A stretch of 64,000 nt of DNA from Nonomuraea ceibae (GTDB lineage Bacteria > Actinomycetota > Actinomycetes > Streptosporangiales > Streptosporangiaceae): the NCBI RefSeq assembly GCF_019396325.1, contig NZ_JAHKRO010000028.1:1-64000 (forward strand). The letters run 5' to 3'. Below the pieces are notes generated by a model, which saw only the letters and a list, made by a program, of their open reading frames with translations, was not told where the DNA came from and did not search any database. Both the position numbers and the translations under genes were made by a program. Each line of letters begins with the position of its first letter. Position 1 is the first letter of the stretch. Below are positions 49,133 through 61,005 of this stretch, in pieces.

Positions 49133-50860
49133 ATGGCCGTACAGATCTCGCCCAGCATCCTGTCCGCCGACTTCGCCCGGCTCGCCGACGAGGCGGCCGC
49201 CGTGCCGAACGCCGACTGGCTGCACGTGGATGTCATGGACAACCACTTCGTGCCCAACCTGACCCTCGGGCTGCCCGTGGTCGAGTCGCTGCTCAAGGCG
49301 ACCTCACTGCCGCTCGACTGCCACCTCATGATCGAGGACCCCGATCGGTGGGCCCCCGGCTACGCCGAGGCGGGGGCGGGGAGCGTGACCATCCACGCGG
49401 AGGCGTCCTCGGCGCCGGTGCGGACGCTGCGGGAGATCCGCTCGCTCGGCGCCCGCGCGGGGCTGGCGCTCAACCCGGCCACGGCGGTGGAGCCGTACGA
49501 GGATCTCGTCGGCGAGGTCGACATGCTGCTGCTGATGACGGTGGAGCCGGGGTTCGGCGGGCAGAAGTTCCTCGACATGGTGCTGCCGAAGGTGCGGCGG
49601 GCGCGGTCGATCATCGAGCGGCACGGCGGGCAGGTGTGGCTGCAGGTCGACGGCGGGGTGTCCGAGAGCACGATCGAGCGGTGCGCGGAGGCGGGCGCCG
49701 ACGTGTTCGTGGCGGGCAACGCCGTCTACGGCTCCGCCGACCGGGTCGCGGCCGTCGATCAGCGGGTGTCAGGCCTGGAGGGCCGGGTCGAGGACGATGT
49801 CCTCGCCGCGGACGCCGGGCTCCTCGGGGAAGTGGCAGGCGGTCAGGTGGCCGTCGCGGTTGCCCGACAGCTGCACCAGCGGCGGCTCCTCCGTGGCGCA
49901 CTTGTCCTGCGCCTTCCAGCAGCGGGTGCGGAAGCGGCAGCCCGTCGGCGGGTTGATGGGGGAGGGCACGTCGCCCGCCAGGCGGATGCGCTCGCGCGGC
50001 GGCGCCCCGAGGTCGGCCTCCGGCACGGCCGACAGCAGGGCGTGCGTGTAGGGGTGGCGGGGGCGCTCGTAGAGGGAGTCGCGGTCGGCGATCTCCACCA
50101 CCTTGCCCAGGTACATCACGGCGACCCGCTGCGAGAAGTGCCGCACCACGGCCAGGTCGTGCGCGATGAACAGGAACGCGATGCCCAGGTCGCGCTGGAG
50201 CTGCTGCAGCAGGTTGATGACCTGTGCCTGGATCGAGACGTCCAGCGCGGAGACCGGCTCGTCGGCGATGATCAGCTTGGGGTTGAGCGCGAGCGCGCGG
50301 GCCACGCCGATGCGCTGGCGCTGGCCGCCGGAGAACTCGTGCGGGAAGCGGTTGTAGTGCTCGGGGTTGAGCCCGACGATCTCCAGCAGCTCCCGGGCCT
50401 TGGCCTCGCGGCCGCCCTCCGGGTTGATGTCGTTGATGTCCATCGGGCCGCGGATGATCGAGCCGACCGTGTGCCGCGGGTTCAGCGACGAGTAGGGGTC
50501 CTGGAAGATCATCTGGATCTCGGACCTGATCGGCTTGAGCTCGCGCCGGTTGGCGTGGCTGATGTCCCGGCCCCGGTAGCTGATGGTGCCGCCGGTCGGC
50601 TCCAGCAGCCGGGCGGCCAGCCGCCCGGTGGTGGACTTGCCGCAGCCGGACTCGCCCACCAGGCCGAGCGTCTCACCCTCGTGCACGGTCAGGTCGATGC
50701 CGTCCACCGCGTGGACCGCGCCGATCTGCCGCTTGATCAGCGAGCCGCCTCTGACGGGGAAGTGCTTCACCACGCCGGACAGCTCCAGCAGCTTCTCCGT
50801 CACGACGCCTCCTTACCGGGTAGTCTCCTGAGTTCGGCCTTCTGCTTGATCGGCAGATAG
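49133..50860 (+). CDS. rpe: Ribulose-phosphate 3-epimerase that lacks its own stop codon
   Basis: Pentose-phosphate epimerase of the (beta/alpha)8 fold. The catalytic core (residues 1 to about 209) is complete: H31 and D33 in [12 protein letters not shown]64 in CHLMI, and D173 in QVDGGVS. A normal protein ends near residue 220. Here the frame runs past this point with no stop until 50858-50860, giving 575 aa, of which about 365 are encoded by the antisense strand of oppF. The two other forward frames are also open beyond the junction, so a single-base error would not restore a normal end. The conserved part should be active; whether the tail is made is unknown. Confidence 0.8.
   Translation: MAVQISPSILSADFARLADEAAAVPNADWLHVDVMDNHFVPNLTLGLPVVESLLKATSLPLDCHLMIEDPDRWAPGYAEAGAGSVTIHAEASSAPVRTLREIRSLGARAGLALNPATAVEPYEDLVGEVDMLLLMTVEPGFGGQKFLDMVLPKVRRARSIIERHGGQVWLQVDGGVSESTIERCAEAGADVFVAGNAVYGSADRVAAVDQRVSGLEGRVEDDVLAADAGLLGEVAGGQVAVAVARQLHQRRLLRGALVLRLPAAGAEAAARRRVDGGGHVARQADALARRRPEVGLRHGRQQGVRVGVAGALVEGVAVGDLHHLAQVHHGDPLREVPHHGQVVRDEQERDAQVALELLQQVDDLCLDRDVQRGDRLVGDDQLGVERERAGHADALALAAGELVREAVVVLGVEPDDLQQLPGLGLAAALRVDVVDVHRAADDRADRVPRVQRRVGVLEDHLDLGPDRLELAPVGVADVPAPVADGAAGRLQQPGGQPPGGGLAAAGLAHQAERLTLVHGQVDAVHRVDRADLPLDQRAASDGEVLHHAGQLQQLLRHDASLPGSLLSSAFCLIGR
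49769..50803 (-). CDS. oppF: Oligopeptide ABC transporter ATP-binding protein OppF-type
   Basis: A 344-aa ATPase of a peptide importer. It has Walker [16 protein letters not shown], signature [14 protein letters not shown], Walker [13 protein letters not shown] and the C-terminal oligopeptide/dipeptide zone with the cysteine-rich [14 protein letters not shown] pattern. It is the last gene of the operon and overlaps oppD by 4 nt. Its whole length is opposed by the read-through frame of rpe. Confidence 0.93.
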   Translation of the reverse strand: MTEKLLELSGVVKHFPVRGGSLIKRQIGAVHAVDGIDLTVHEGETLGLVGESGCGKSTTGRLAARLLEPTGGTISYRGRDISHANRRELKPIRSEIQMIFQDPYSSLNPRHTVGSIIRGPMDINDINPEGGREAKARELLEIVGLNPEHYNRFPHEFSGGQRQRIGVARALALNPKLIIADEPVSALDVSIQAQVINLLQQLQRDLGIAFLFIAHDLAVVRHFSQRVAVMYLGKVVEIADRDSLYERPRHPYTHALLSAVPEADLGAPPRERIRLAGDVPSPINPPTGCRFRTRCWKAQDKCATEEPPLVQLSGNRDGHLTACHFPEEPGVRGEDIVLDPALQA

Positions 50861-51813
50861 CAGGCGTCGCCGTGGCCGCGGTGCGGCGACAGCTCGGGCC
50901 GCTCACCCGTGCACACGCCCGGCCCGAGCAGCTTCGCATAGTCGCAGCGCGGGTGGAACGGGCAGCCGGGCGGGACGTTGATCAGGCTGGGCGGGGTGCC
51001 GCGCACGGGTTCGAGCGGCACGTCCACCGGGTGGGTCAGGCTGGGCATCGAGCCGAGCAGCCCCCACGTGTAGGGGTGGCGGGTCTCGCGCAGCACCTCC
51101 TGCTTGGTGCCCCGCTCGACGGCGCGGCCGGCGTACATGACGAGCACGTCGTGCGCGGTGCTGGCCACCACGCCGAGGTCGTGCGTGATCATGATGATCG
51201 CGGTGCCGGTCTGCTCCTGGAGGTCGCGCAGCAGGTCGAGGATCTGCGCCTGGACGGTCACGTCCAGCGCGGTGGTCGGCTCGTCGGCGATGAGCAGGCC
51301 GGGGTCGCACACCAGCGCCATGGCGATCATGGCGCGCTGGCGCATGCCGCCGGAGAACTGGTGGGGATACTCGTCGACGCGGATCTTGGGCTGCGGGATG
51401 CCGACCCGGTCGAGCATCTCGATGGCCCGGTCGCGCGCCACCGACTTGGAGACGCCCTTGTGCTTGCGGTAGACCTCGGCGATCTGCTGGCCGACCGTGT
51501 GGAACGGCGACAGCGAGGTCAGCGGGTCCTGGAAGATCATCGCCATCTTGTTGCCGCGGAGCTTCTCCAGCTCGCGCTGCGGCGCGCCGATCAGTTCGCG
51601 GCCGTCGAGCTTGATGCTGCCCGAGAGCTTGGCGGTGTCGGGGTTGTGCAGGCCGAGGATGGCCAGGTTCGTCACCGACTTGCCCGAGCCGGACTCGCCC
51701 ACGATGCCGAGGGTGCTGCCCCGGTCGACCTCGAACGACAGCCCGTCGACGGCGTGCACGACGCCGTCCTCGGTGTGGAAGTCGACGGTGAGGTCGTTGA
51801 CTTCGAGAAACAT
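50800..51813 (-). CDS. oppD: Oligopeptide ABC transporter ATP-binding protein OppD-type
   Basis: A 337-aa ATPase partner of OppF. It has Walker [17 protein letters not shown], signature [14 protein letters not shown] and Walker [13 protein letters not shown]. The C-terminal zone has [10 protein letters not shown] and a second Cys in [10 protein letters not shown], a pattern linked to an iron-sulfur cluster in some OppD/DppD proteins. It overlaps oppF by 4 nt and touches oppB by one base. Confidence 0.93.
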   Translation of the reverse strand: MFLEVNDLTVDFHTEDGVVHAVDGLSFEVDRGSTLGIVGESGSGKSVTNLAILGLHNPDTAKLSGSIKLDGRELIGAPQRELEKLRGNKMAMIFQDPLTSLSPFHTVGQQIAEVYRKHKGVSKSVARDRAIEMLDRVGIPQPKIRVDEYPHQFSGGMRQRAMIAMALVCDPGLLIADEPTTALDVTVQAQILDLLRDLQEQTGTAIIMITHDLGVVASTAHDVLVMYAGRAVERGTKQEVLRETRHPYTWGLLGSMPSLTHPVDVPLEPVRGTPPSLINVPPGCPFHPRCDYAKLLGPGVCTGERPELSPHRGHGDACYLPIKQKAELRRLPGKEAS

Positions 51814-52793
51814 CAGCTCAGCCTCACGCGGGGGTCGATGACGGCGTACAGGGAGTCCACGATCACGTTCATCACCACGATCGCACCCGCCGCGAGCAGG
51901 ACCGTGGCCATCAGCGTCGGCAGGTCGGAGTAGTCCACGGCGCGGACGGCGAGGCGGCCGATGCCCTGGAGGCCGAACGTGGTCTCGGTGATGATCGCGC
52001 CGCCGATGAGCGTGCCGAGGTCGACGCCGAAGATCGTGATCACGGGCGTCAGCGCGCCGCGCAGGGCGAAGCGCAGCACCACGCTGCGGCCCGACATGCC
52101 CTTGGCGCGGGCGGTGCGCACGTAGTCCTCGTTCAGGTTCTCCACCATGGTGGAGCGGGTGATCCTGGTGTAGTTCGCGGTGAAGATGAGCGCGAGCACC
52201 AGCCAGGGCAGCAGCAGGCCGCTGAACCAGCCGACGGGGTCCTCGGTGATCGGTATGTACTTCGGCTGCCGGAAGACCTGCATCTGGTAGACGAAGAAGT
52301 ACATGGCCAGGGTGCCGACGAAGTAGATCTGCACCGAGGCGCCGATCAGCGACGAGACGCTGGCGATCTTGTCGAGGGGCTTGCCCTGACGCAGCGCGGC
52401 GACGATGCCGGTGGCCACGCCGAAGATCAGGAAGATCACCGCGGCGCCGATGGTCAGCGCGATCGTGACGGGCATCCGGTCGATGATCGTCTCGAACACC
52501 GGGGCGCGGTTGACGAACGAGAAGCCCAGGCAGGGAGCCGGGCAGTGACCGAGGCCCCCGTAGTCGCGGCCGACGAAGATGCCCGCGAGCCAGCTGACGA
52601 ACTGGACCATGAGCGGCTTGTCGATGCCGAGGTTCTGCCGGGCCTGCTCAAGCGTCTCGGGCGGGCAGACCTTGCCGCAGGCCAGCCGGGCCGGGTCGGC
52701 GGGGATCGCGTAGAACAGGAAGAAGGTCACCGCTGAGATGATCAGCAGGATGACCAGCGCGCCCAGTACGCGGCGGGTGAGGAATCGAAGCAC
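51813..52793 (-). CDS. oppB: Oligopeptide ABC transporter permease OppB-type
   Basis: A 326-aa inner-membrane permease with six helices. The binding-protein-dependent transport motif is RTARAKGMSGRSVVLRFALRG. A long periplasmic loop after helix 1 with two cysteine pairs (LACGKVCPPET, LGHCPAPCLG) is typical of this subgroup. It lies between the solute-binding protein gene and oppD. Confidence 0.92.
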   Translation of the reverse strand: MLRFLTRRVLGALVILLIISAVTFFLFYAIPADPARLACGKVCPPETLEQARQNLGIDKPLMVQFVSWLAGIFVGRDYGGLGHCPAPCLGFSFVNRAPVFETIIDRMPVTIALTIGAAVIFLIFGVATGIVAALRQGKPLDKIASVSSLIGASVQIYFVGTLAMYFFVYQMQVFRQPKYIPITEDPVGWFSGLLLPWLVLALIFTANYTRITRSTMVENLNEDYVRTARAKGMSGRSVVLRFALRGALTPVITIFGVDLGTLIGGAIITETTFGLQGIGRLAVRAVDYSDLPTLMATVLLAAGAIVVMNVIVDSLYAVIDPRVRLS

Positions 52794-52850
52794 GGGATGA
52801 TCTCCAAGAGGGTGCTCCGGGCACCCGGTCGGGCGCCCGGAGCGGTGTCG

Positions 52851-54632
52851 CTACGGCTTCACGAAGATGGTGTTCGGCGAGACGATCCACATCTGCGGGT
52901 CGATCTCGGCGCCGCCCACCTTGGAGCCGTGGAGCGTGGTGGCGATCCGGTTCTCGGCCACGACCAGCGGCGTGTACTTCTCCTGGATCTCCTTGTCGAG
53001 CGCCATCCACGCGGCGTTGGCCGCGTCGATGTCGGGGTTCTCGGAGATCTCCTTCATCTTCGCCGTGAGCTCCGGCGTGTTCAGGTGCGACATGTTCTGG
53101 CCGCCGTCGGAGACCGGGCCGAAGATGATCGGCATGACGGTCGAGCCGGACGGCCAGTCGGCGCCCCAGCCGCCCCAGTACAGGTCGAACTCGTTCTTGG
53201 TCTGGCTGATCGAGTCGTAGTACGTCTTGCGGTCCAGCGGCTTGGCCACGACCTTGATGCCGGCCTTCTCCAGGGCGTTCTTGATCACGACGGTGACCTG
53301 CTCCTGGACCGGGGTCTGGTTGTAGGCGTAGACGATCGTCGGGTTCGGGTTGTCCGACTCGGCGATGAGCTGCTTGGCCTTCTCGATGTCACCCTCGGGC
53401 TTGGTGGTCTTGCCGAACAGGTCGTACGGCTTGTACCCGACCGTGGTGTTCTCGTTCAGGATGGTCGTCGGCAGAGCCGCGGCCTGCGGGCCGCCGATGG
53501 TCTGCTGGATCTGCTTGGACGGCCAGGCGTAGTTGACGGCCTGACGCAGCTTCTGGTCCTTCACCCGGTCAAGGTTGAAGTAGTAGTAGTTGCCGTACGG
53601 CGAGGGGCTGACCATGCGGCGGTCGGCCAGGCTCGCGTCGTTCAGCACCTGCTGGAGCCGCTCCGGCGGGACGGCCGCGTAGAAGGTGAACGCCTGCTGG
53701 TCAGGACCGACGTCGGCGATGAACCGGTCGGTGATCTGCAGGGCCTCCTGGCCGAACTCGAGCTTCCACACGTCCGGGTACGCGCCGCGGATCGGGTCGG
53801 TGGCCGGGTCCCAGTGCGGGTTGCGGGCCAGCTCCATCGACTTGTCGACGACGTGCGACTTGATGATGTACGGGCCGGAGGAGAAGGGCTCCTTGTCGTA
53901 CTTCTCCTTGGTGTCCTTGGCCTTGGGCACGATGGCGTAGCCGCCCATGGCGAAGGCGTAGTTGGCGTCGGCGTGCGGCGCCTTGAACTTGAAGACGATC
54001 GTCTTGTCGTCCGGCGTCTCGATGTTCTCGAGCTGCTTGCCGTCGTACGGGCCGGAGTAGGCCTTCTTGTAGTCGTCCTGGGTCAGCCACTGCTGGATGT
54101 AGCTGGGGCCGAAGGTGATGAAGTCGGCGAACGACCGCTCGATCGTCCACCGCACGTCGGCGGAGGTGATCGCGCTGCCGTCCTGCCACTTCACCCCGTC
54201 CTTGAGGGTGAAGGTCCACGTCTTGCCGCCGTCGGAGACCTGGCCGGCGTCGGTGGCGAGGTCGCCCACGAGCTTGTACTCGCCCTTGGCGGTCCGCTTG
54301 TAGCCGGTGAGGCCGCGGTGGATGAGCAGGCCGAAGTTGGTGGCCGTGTTGACGTAGCTCTGCGCGGGGTCGAGGTGGGCGAAGTCGTCACGGTCGATCA
54401 TCGTGACGGTGCCGCCCTTGACGACGCCCTCGGGGGCGATGGCCGGGCCCTTGGAGTCCTCGGCGGTGCCGAGGGTGATCACCGCGGGCTTGTACGGCTC
54501 CTGCGCCGGGGCCGAGGAACCGGCGGTGGGCGCGCCCGCCGGGGCGCCCTGGTTCCCCGGCGCGCAGGCGCCGACCAGGGTCAGCGTCGCGGCGGCGAGC
54601 ACCGCGAGAGCCGACCGTCTACGGTAGTTCAT
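52851..54632 (-). CDS. oppA: Peptide ABC transporter solute-binding lipoprotein
   Basis: A 593-aa extracellular binding protein of family 5. The signal peptide MNYRRRSALAVLAAATLTL ends in the lipobox VGAC with lipidated C23, followed by a Gly/Ala/Pro linker. The SBP_bac_5 fold is seen in TWTFTLKDGVKWQDGSAIT and VRWTIERSF, and in DLYWGGWGADWPS near the end. It should bind peptides outside the membrane for OppB/OppC; the exact ligand cannot be read. It lies second in the operon, after oppC. Confidence 0.93.
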   Translation of the reverse strand: MNYRRRSALAVLAAATLTLVGACAPGNQGAPAGAPTAGSSAPAQEPYKPAVITLGTAEDSKGPAIAPEGVVKGGTVTMIDRDDFAHLDPAQSYVNTATNFGLLIHRGLTGYKRTAKGEYKLVGDLATDAGQVSDGGKTWTFTLKDGVKWQDGSAITSADVRWTIERSFADFITFGPSYIQQWLTQDDYKKAYSGPYDGKQLENIETPDDKTIVFKFKAPHADANYAFAMGGYAIVPKAKDTKEKYDKEPFSSGPYIIKSHVVDKSMELARNPHWDPATDPIRGAYPDVWKLEFGQEALQITDRFIADVGPDQQAFTFYAAVPPERLQQVLNDASLADRRMVSPSPYGNYYYFNLDRVKDQKLRQAVNYAWPSKQIQQTIGGPQAAALPTTILNENTTVGYKPYDLFGKTTKPEGDIEKAKQLIAESDNPNPTIVYAYNQTPVQEQVTVVIKNALEKAGIKVVAKPLDRKTYYDSISQTKNEFDLYWGGWGADWPSGSTVMPIIFGPVSDGGQNMSHLNTPELTAKMKEISENPDIDAANAAWMALDKEIQEKYTPLVVAENRIATTLHGSKVGGAEIDPQMWIVSPNTIFVKP

Positions 54633-54641
54633 TTCTCTCCT

Positions 54642-55643
54642 CTAACGCTTGATCTTGGGGTCGAAGGCGTCGCGGACGGAGTCGCCGAGCAGGTTGAAGG
54701 CGACCACGAAGATCAACAGGGCGACGCCGGGGAAGATGAGGTACGTGATGTCGTTCTGGTACACCTGCGTGGCCCGCAGGAACATGCGGCCCCAGTCGGG
54801 GACGAGCTCGCCCATGCCGACGCCCAGGAACGACAGGCCCGCCTCCGCCGTCACCATGGCCGGGAGCAGGAGGGTCGACTGGATGAGGATCGGCGTCCAC
54901 AGGTTGGGCAGCAGCTCCTTGAACACGATGCGGCCGGGGGAGGCGCCGGTGACCCTGGCCGCCTCCACGTACTCGCGCTCACGCATCGACAGCACGTAGC
55001 CGCGCAGCAGCCGGGCCAGGCCGGCCCAGCCGAACGCCGAGAGCATGATGGTGAGCGTCACCGCCCGCAGCCACACCGGGGTCTCCTCGTCCGCCGGGAC
55101 CAGCAGGCTCTCCACCACGGGGGTGAACGCGATGATGAAGATGGTCTGCGGGAACGACAGCGTGAGGTCGATGAGGCGGCCGACGAAGTAGTCGGTCTTG
55201 CCGCCCGCGTAGCCGGCCACGATGCCGACGACGATGCCGAGCGTGGTGGTGATGAGCGTGGCGGCCACGGCGATCCCGAGCGAGGTGCGGATGCCGTACA
55301 CGAGCTGCATGAACACGTCGCGGCCGAGGCTGGGTTCGAGGCCGAACCAGAACTCGGAGCTGATGCCGCCGTTCGGCTGGATCGGGTAGCCGTAGTCGTT
55401 GAGCAGCCCCGGCATGTCCTGGCCGTACAGCGTGTACGGGTCCTTGCCGTAGACCATCGAGATCACGGGGGCCAGGAGGGCGACCAGGAAGAAGAAGATC
55501 ACGATGATCGCCGAGATGACGCCGGTGCGGTCGCGCTTGAAGCGCATCCACATGAGCTGGCCGGGTGAACGGCCCACAGCACCGGAAGTCTCGGTCACGG
55601 ACGTCGCGTCGATCGCGTCTTCTGTGGACGTCGGTGTCGTCAT
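54642..55643 (-). CDS. oppC: Oligopeptide ABC transporter permease OppC-type
   Basis: A 333-aa permease with six helices and an N-terminal cytoplasmic tail (OppC_N). The transport motif is EAARVTGASPGRIVFKELLPN. The ATG at 55643 has GGGGAG at about 10 nt; upstream ATG codons at 55661 and 55784 are less likely. It leads the operon, giving the order oppC-A-B-D-F rather than the usual A-B-C-D-F. Confidence 0.92.
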   Translation of the reverse strand: MTTPTSTEDAIDATSVTETSGAVGRSPGQLMWMRFKRDRTGVISAIIVIFFFLVALLAPVISMVYGKDPYTLYGQDMPGLLNDYGYPIQPNGGISSEFWFGLEPSLGRDVFMQLVYGIRTSLGIAVAATLITTTLGIVVGIVAGYAGGKTDYFVGRLIDLTLSFPQTIFIIAFTPVVESLLVPADEETPVWLRAVTLTIMLSAFGWAGLARLLRGYVLSMREREYVEAARVTGASPGRIVFKELLPNLWTPILIQSTLLLPAMVTAEAGLSFLGVGMGELVPDWGRMFLRATQVYQNDITYLIFPGVALLIFVVAFNLLGDSVRDAFDPKIKR

Positions 55644-55815
55644 CTGGTCGGGGCTCCCCATGCACGTACAAGATTCCGGAAATTCCGGGCCATCGAGCAC
55701 GTTCTCAAGGATCCTTGCGCAGCGCAATGACCTGCAGGGATTTCGCTGCGTAATCACGGATTTGCGACACAATCTTGAAAACATTGTGACATGTCGGCAT
55801 CTGGGGGGTAAGCAG
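55644..55815. promoter_or_regulatory. Divergent control region between oppC and the MpaB gene
   Basis: A 172-bp gap, AT-richer in its second half. It includes the inverted repeat CACAAT-N9-ATTGTG (55768-55773/55783-55788), a candidate operator serving one or both directions. No clear -35/-10 pair is identified. Confidence 0.4.
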
Positions 55816-56631
55816 TTGCTTATGGAGGATCACGGACTGTTCGGCCCCGGATCCGTGACGTGGCGGGTCATGGGGGAGCCGATCCTGCTGGTCGGCGGAT
55901 TCCGCGCGCTGCTCATGCAGGGCCTGCACCCGCGCACGATGCGCGGCGTGCTGCAGAACTCCGCCCTCATGGACCCCGACGAGGCATGGGCGCGCTTCGC
56001 GCGCACGACCGAGTTCGTCCGCGTGCGCACGTACGGCACCCGCGCGGAGGTCGAGCGGGCCGGACGCCGGGTGCGCGGCATCCACGCCCGGCTGGACGCC
56101 TACGACCCCGACGCCGGCGTCCGCTACCGCCTCGACGAGCCCGAGGGGCTGCGCTGGGTGCACGTCGGCGAGGTCGACTCCTACCTGTCGGTCGCCCGCC
56201 GGGCCGGGGTGCGCCTGACCGACGCCGAGGCCGACACGTTCGTGGCCGAGTGGCGGCGCGCCGCCGAGGTCGTCGGCCTCGACCCGGACACCGTCCCCGG
56301 CACGGTCGCCGAGCTGAACGCCTACATCGACGAGCGGCGGCCCGGCCTCGCGTTCGTGCCCGAGGCCGCCCACCCGCTCGGGCTCTCGCTGCGCACGCCG
56401 CTGCCCCCGCCGCTCACCGCGCTGCGCCCGGTGCTGCCCGCCGTGACGTTCCTGGCCTTCGCCACGCTGCCGCGCTGGGCCAGACGGCTGTACGGCCTGC
56501 CCGCCACGCCGGTCGGCGACCTGTGGGCCACCGCCACCCTGCGCGCCCTGCACACCGGGCTCGGCCTCGTCCCGGCCAGGGTCCGCTACGCCCCGGACGC
56601 CAAGCGCGCCCGCCGTCTCACCGCCGCGTGA
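55816..56631 (+). CDS. Oxygenase MpaB family protein (DUF2236)
   Basis: A 271-aa protein of the MpaB/rubber-oxygenase-like family (DUF2236). Seen are DHGLFGPGSVTWRVMGEP, LLMQGLHPRTMRGVLQNS and the WVHVGEVDSYLSVAR stretch with the family histidine. Members are heme-like oxygenases or oxidases of largely unknown substrate. A TTG at 55816 has GGGGGG 7 nt upstream; the ATG at 55822 is an alternative. It is divergent from the opp operon and ends 66 bp before the FMN riboswitch. Confidence 0.82.
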   Translation: MLMEDHGLFGPGSVTWRVMGEPILLVGGFRALLMQGLHPRTMRGVLQNSALMDPDEAWARFARTTEFVRVRTYGTRAEVERAGRRVRGIHARLDAYDPDAGVRYRLDEPEGLRWVHVGEVDSYLSVARRAGVRLTDAEADTFVAEWRRAAEVVGLDPDTVPGTVAELNAYIDERRPGLAFVPEAAHPLGLSLRTPLPPPLTALRPVLPAVTFLAFATLPRWARRLYGLPATPVGDLWATATLRALHTGLGLVPARVRYAPDAKRARRLTAA

Positions 56632-56697
56632 CGTCAGGCGGAGTAGGGGTCGCATGTCGCTTTTCGGGCATGGCAAACTGGTAGGAGAACAGAGCTA

Positions 56698-56823
56698 GCG
56701 TGCTCCGGGGTCGGTGAAAGTCCGAACCGGCGGTGACAGTCCGCGACCCGGCCGATGCCATCGGCCGGTTGACCCGGTGAAATTCCGGGACCGACGGTGA
56801 AAGTCCGGATGGGAGGAAGCGCG
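56698..56823 (+). ncRNA. FMN riboswitch (RFN element)
   Basis: Conserved blocks appear in order: GGGGTCGGTGAAAGTCCGAACCGGCGGTGACAGTCCGCGACCCG (read in parts), a variable GGCCGATG/CATCGGCC hairpin, then TGACCCGGTGAAATTCCGGGACCGACGGTGAAAGTCCGGATGGGAGGAAGC. It controls the rib operon. The aptamer ends about 110 nt before ribD. The gap contains a GGTGCCCGG/CCGGGCGCC hairpin that may be the expression platform. Confidence 0.96.
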
Positions 56824-56931
56824 CGGGTGCCCGGTTTTCGTCGCCGGGCGCCACCAGTGGTGCGTGCGCGCACCGCTTGTCCCCCCGGGGCCCGCCGTGG
56901 CTTGGAGCTACTGGCGAGTAGGAGGCCGGGG

Positions 56932-58056
56932 GTGGACCACACCGCCCACGACGGCGATGACGCCGTCCACATGGCGCGCGCGATCGAGCTGGCCGCACTC
57001 GGGCACGGCCGCACCAGCCCCAACCCCGTGGTGGGATGCGTCGTGCTCGACGCCTCCGGCAGGGTGGCAGGCGAGGGGTCCCACCCGTACGCGGGCGGCC
57101 CGCACGCCGAGGTCGTGGCGCTGCGTCAGGCGGGCGAGCGGGCCCGCGGCGGCACCGCGTACGTGACGCTGGAACCCTGCGACCACACCGGCCGGACCGG
57201 GCCGTGCAGCCTGGCGCTGCTGGACGCCGGCCTGGCCCGCGTGGTCGTCGCCGTGCCCGACCCCACCCCGCGGGCGGCCGGCGGCGCCGACCGGCTGCGC
57301 GCCGCCGGGGTCGCCGTCGAGACCGGGCTCCTCGCCGCAGAGGCCGAACGGGTCAACGCCGAGTGGCTGACCTTCGCCAGGCTCGGCCGGCCGCACGTCA
57401 CCTGGAAGTACGCCGCCACCCTCGACGGGCGCTCCGCCGCCGCCGACGGCACCAGCCAGTGGATCACCTCGCCCGAGGCGCGCGCCGACGTGCACCGGAT
57501 GCGCGCCCGCAGCGACGCGATCGTCGCGGGTGTCGGCACCGTGCTGGCCGACGACCCCCGCCTGACAGCCCGTCCCCCCGGCGACGGCTCGCCGGACCGG
57601 ACCCCGCTGCGGGTCGTCGTCGACCCCTCCGGCCGCACCCCGCCCGGGGCGCGGGTGTTCGACGGCGAGGCGCCGACGCTCGTCGCCGTCGCCGAGGGCG
57701 TGACCACCCCGCGGGGCGCCGCCCTGCTGCCCCTGCCCCGCCACGGCGCCGGGCTGGACCTGGCGGCGCTGCTCAAGGAACTCGCCGCGCGCGACGTCGT
57801 CAGCGTGTTCCTGGAAGGCGGGCCCACCCTGGCGGGAGCGTTCCTCGCCCAGGGCCTCGTCGACCGCGTCGTGGCGTACGTGGCGCCGGCCCTCCTCGGA
57901 GCGGGGGCCGCGGCGCTGGGCGAGGCGGGGGTGGCCACGATCGCGCGGGCGCACCGCATGAGCTTCGAGGAGATTTCCCGCATCGGGCCGGACCTGAAGA
58001 TCGTCGCCCGGCCGCAGCTCGCAGGCAACAGCGCAGACAACAGCAGGGAGAAGTGA
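56932..58056 (+). CDS. ribD: Bifunctional riboflavin deaminase/reductase RibD
   Basis: Second and third steps of riboflavin synthesis. The N-terminal deaminase domain has the zinc motif HAEVVAL...LEPCDHTGRTGPC; the C-terminal reductase domain has TWKYAATLDGRSAA, SDAIVAGVGTVLADDPRLT and FLEGGPTLAGAFL. The GTG at 56932 is chosen because AGGAGG lies 6 nt upstream; longer frames to 56797 would read back into the riboswitch. 374 aa. Confidence 0.96.
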   Translation: MDHTAHDGDDAVHMARAIELAALGHGRTSPNPVVGCVVLDASGRVAGEGSHPYAGGPHAEVVALRQAGERARGGTAYVTLEPCDHTGRTGPCSLALLDAGLARVVVAVPDPTPRAAGGADRLRAAGVAVETGLLAAEAERVNAEWLTFARLGRPHVTWKYAATLDGRSAAADGTSQWITSPEARADVHRMRARSDAIVAGVGTVLADDPRLTARPPGDGSPDRTPLRVVVDPSGRTPPGARVFDGEAPTLVAVAEGVTTPRGAALLPLPRHGAGLDLAALLKELAARDVVSVFLEGGPTLAGAFLAQGLVDRVVAYVAPALLGAGAAALGEAGVATIARAHRMSFEEISRIGPDLKIVARPQLAGNSADNSREK

Positions 58057-58642
58057 TGTTCACCGGAATCATCGAGGAGAAGGGCGAGGTCGTCGCCCTG
58101 GAACGGGCCGGCGACGCCGCCAGGCTGACCGTGCGCGGCGCGCTCGTCACCTCCGACGCGCGCCACGGCGACTCCATCGCCGTCAACGGCGTCTGCCTGA
58201 CGGTCGTCGACGTCAAGGACGACGTCTTCACCGTCGACGTGGTCAAGGAATCGCTCGACCGCAGCTCCCTCGGCGTCCTCACCGAGGGCTCGGCGGTCAA
58301 CCTCGAACGCGCCGTCCGCGCCGACCAGCGGCTCGGCGGCCACATCGTGCAGGGCCACGTCGACGGCACCGCCGCGCTGCTGTCCAGGAGCCCCGGCGAC
58401 AACTGGGACGACCTGCGCTTCTCGCTCCCCGAGCCGCTCAGCCGCTACGTGGCAGAGAAGGGCTCGATCGCCATCGACGGAATCAGCCTCACGGTCACGA
58501 CTGTTGACGACGGAAGCTTCGGCGTGAGCCTCATCCCCGCCACGCTCCGGCTGACGACCCTGGGCGAACGTCAGGTGGGCGACCTGGTGAACATCGAGGT
58601 CGACGTGATCGCTAAGTATGTGGAAAGGCTGGTGGTCAGGCA

Positions 58643-58646
<4 letters not shown>
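58056..58646 (+). CDS. ribE: Riboflavin synthase, alpha subunit
   Basis: Dismutates two lumazines to riboflavin. The 196-aa protein has the duplicated barrel: MFTGIIEEKGEV with VNGVCLTV in the first half and HIVQGHVDG with DGISLTV in the second. The ATG shares a base with the ribD stop codon (TGATG), preceded by GGGAG. It overlaps ribM by 4 nt. Confidence 0.96.
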
Positions 58647-60986
<2,340 letters not shown>

Positions 60987-60993
60987 CCTGAGG

Positions 60994-60999
60994 TAGGTT
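60994..60999 (+). promoter_or_regulatory. Leaderless -10 box of the PH-domain gene
   Basis: TAGGTT, then 6 nt, then the GTG at 61006. Confidence 0.6.
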
Positions 61000-61005
61000 T
61001 CCCTC

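Noticed and set aside
49769-50860. The oppF-antisense part of the rpe frame as a meaningful protein domain
   Set aside because: Its Val/Asp/Arg/Leu-rich sequence mirrors oppF codons. Only the missing stop, not the tail content, is treated as significant.
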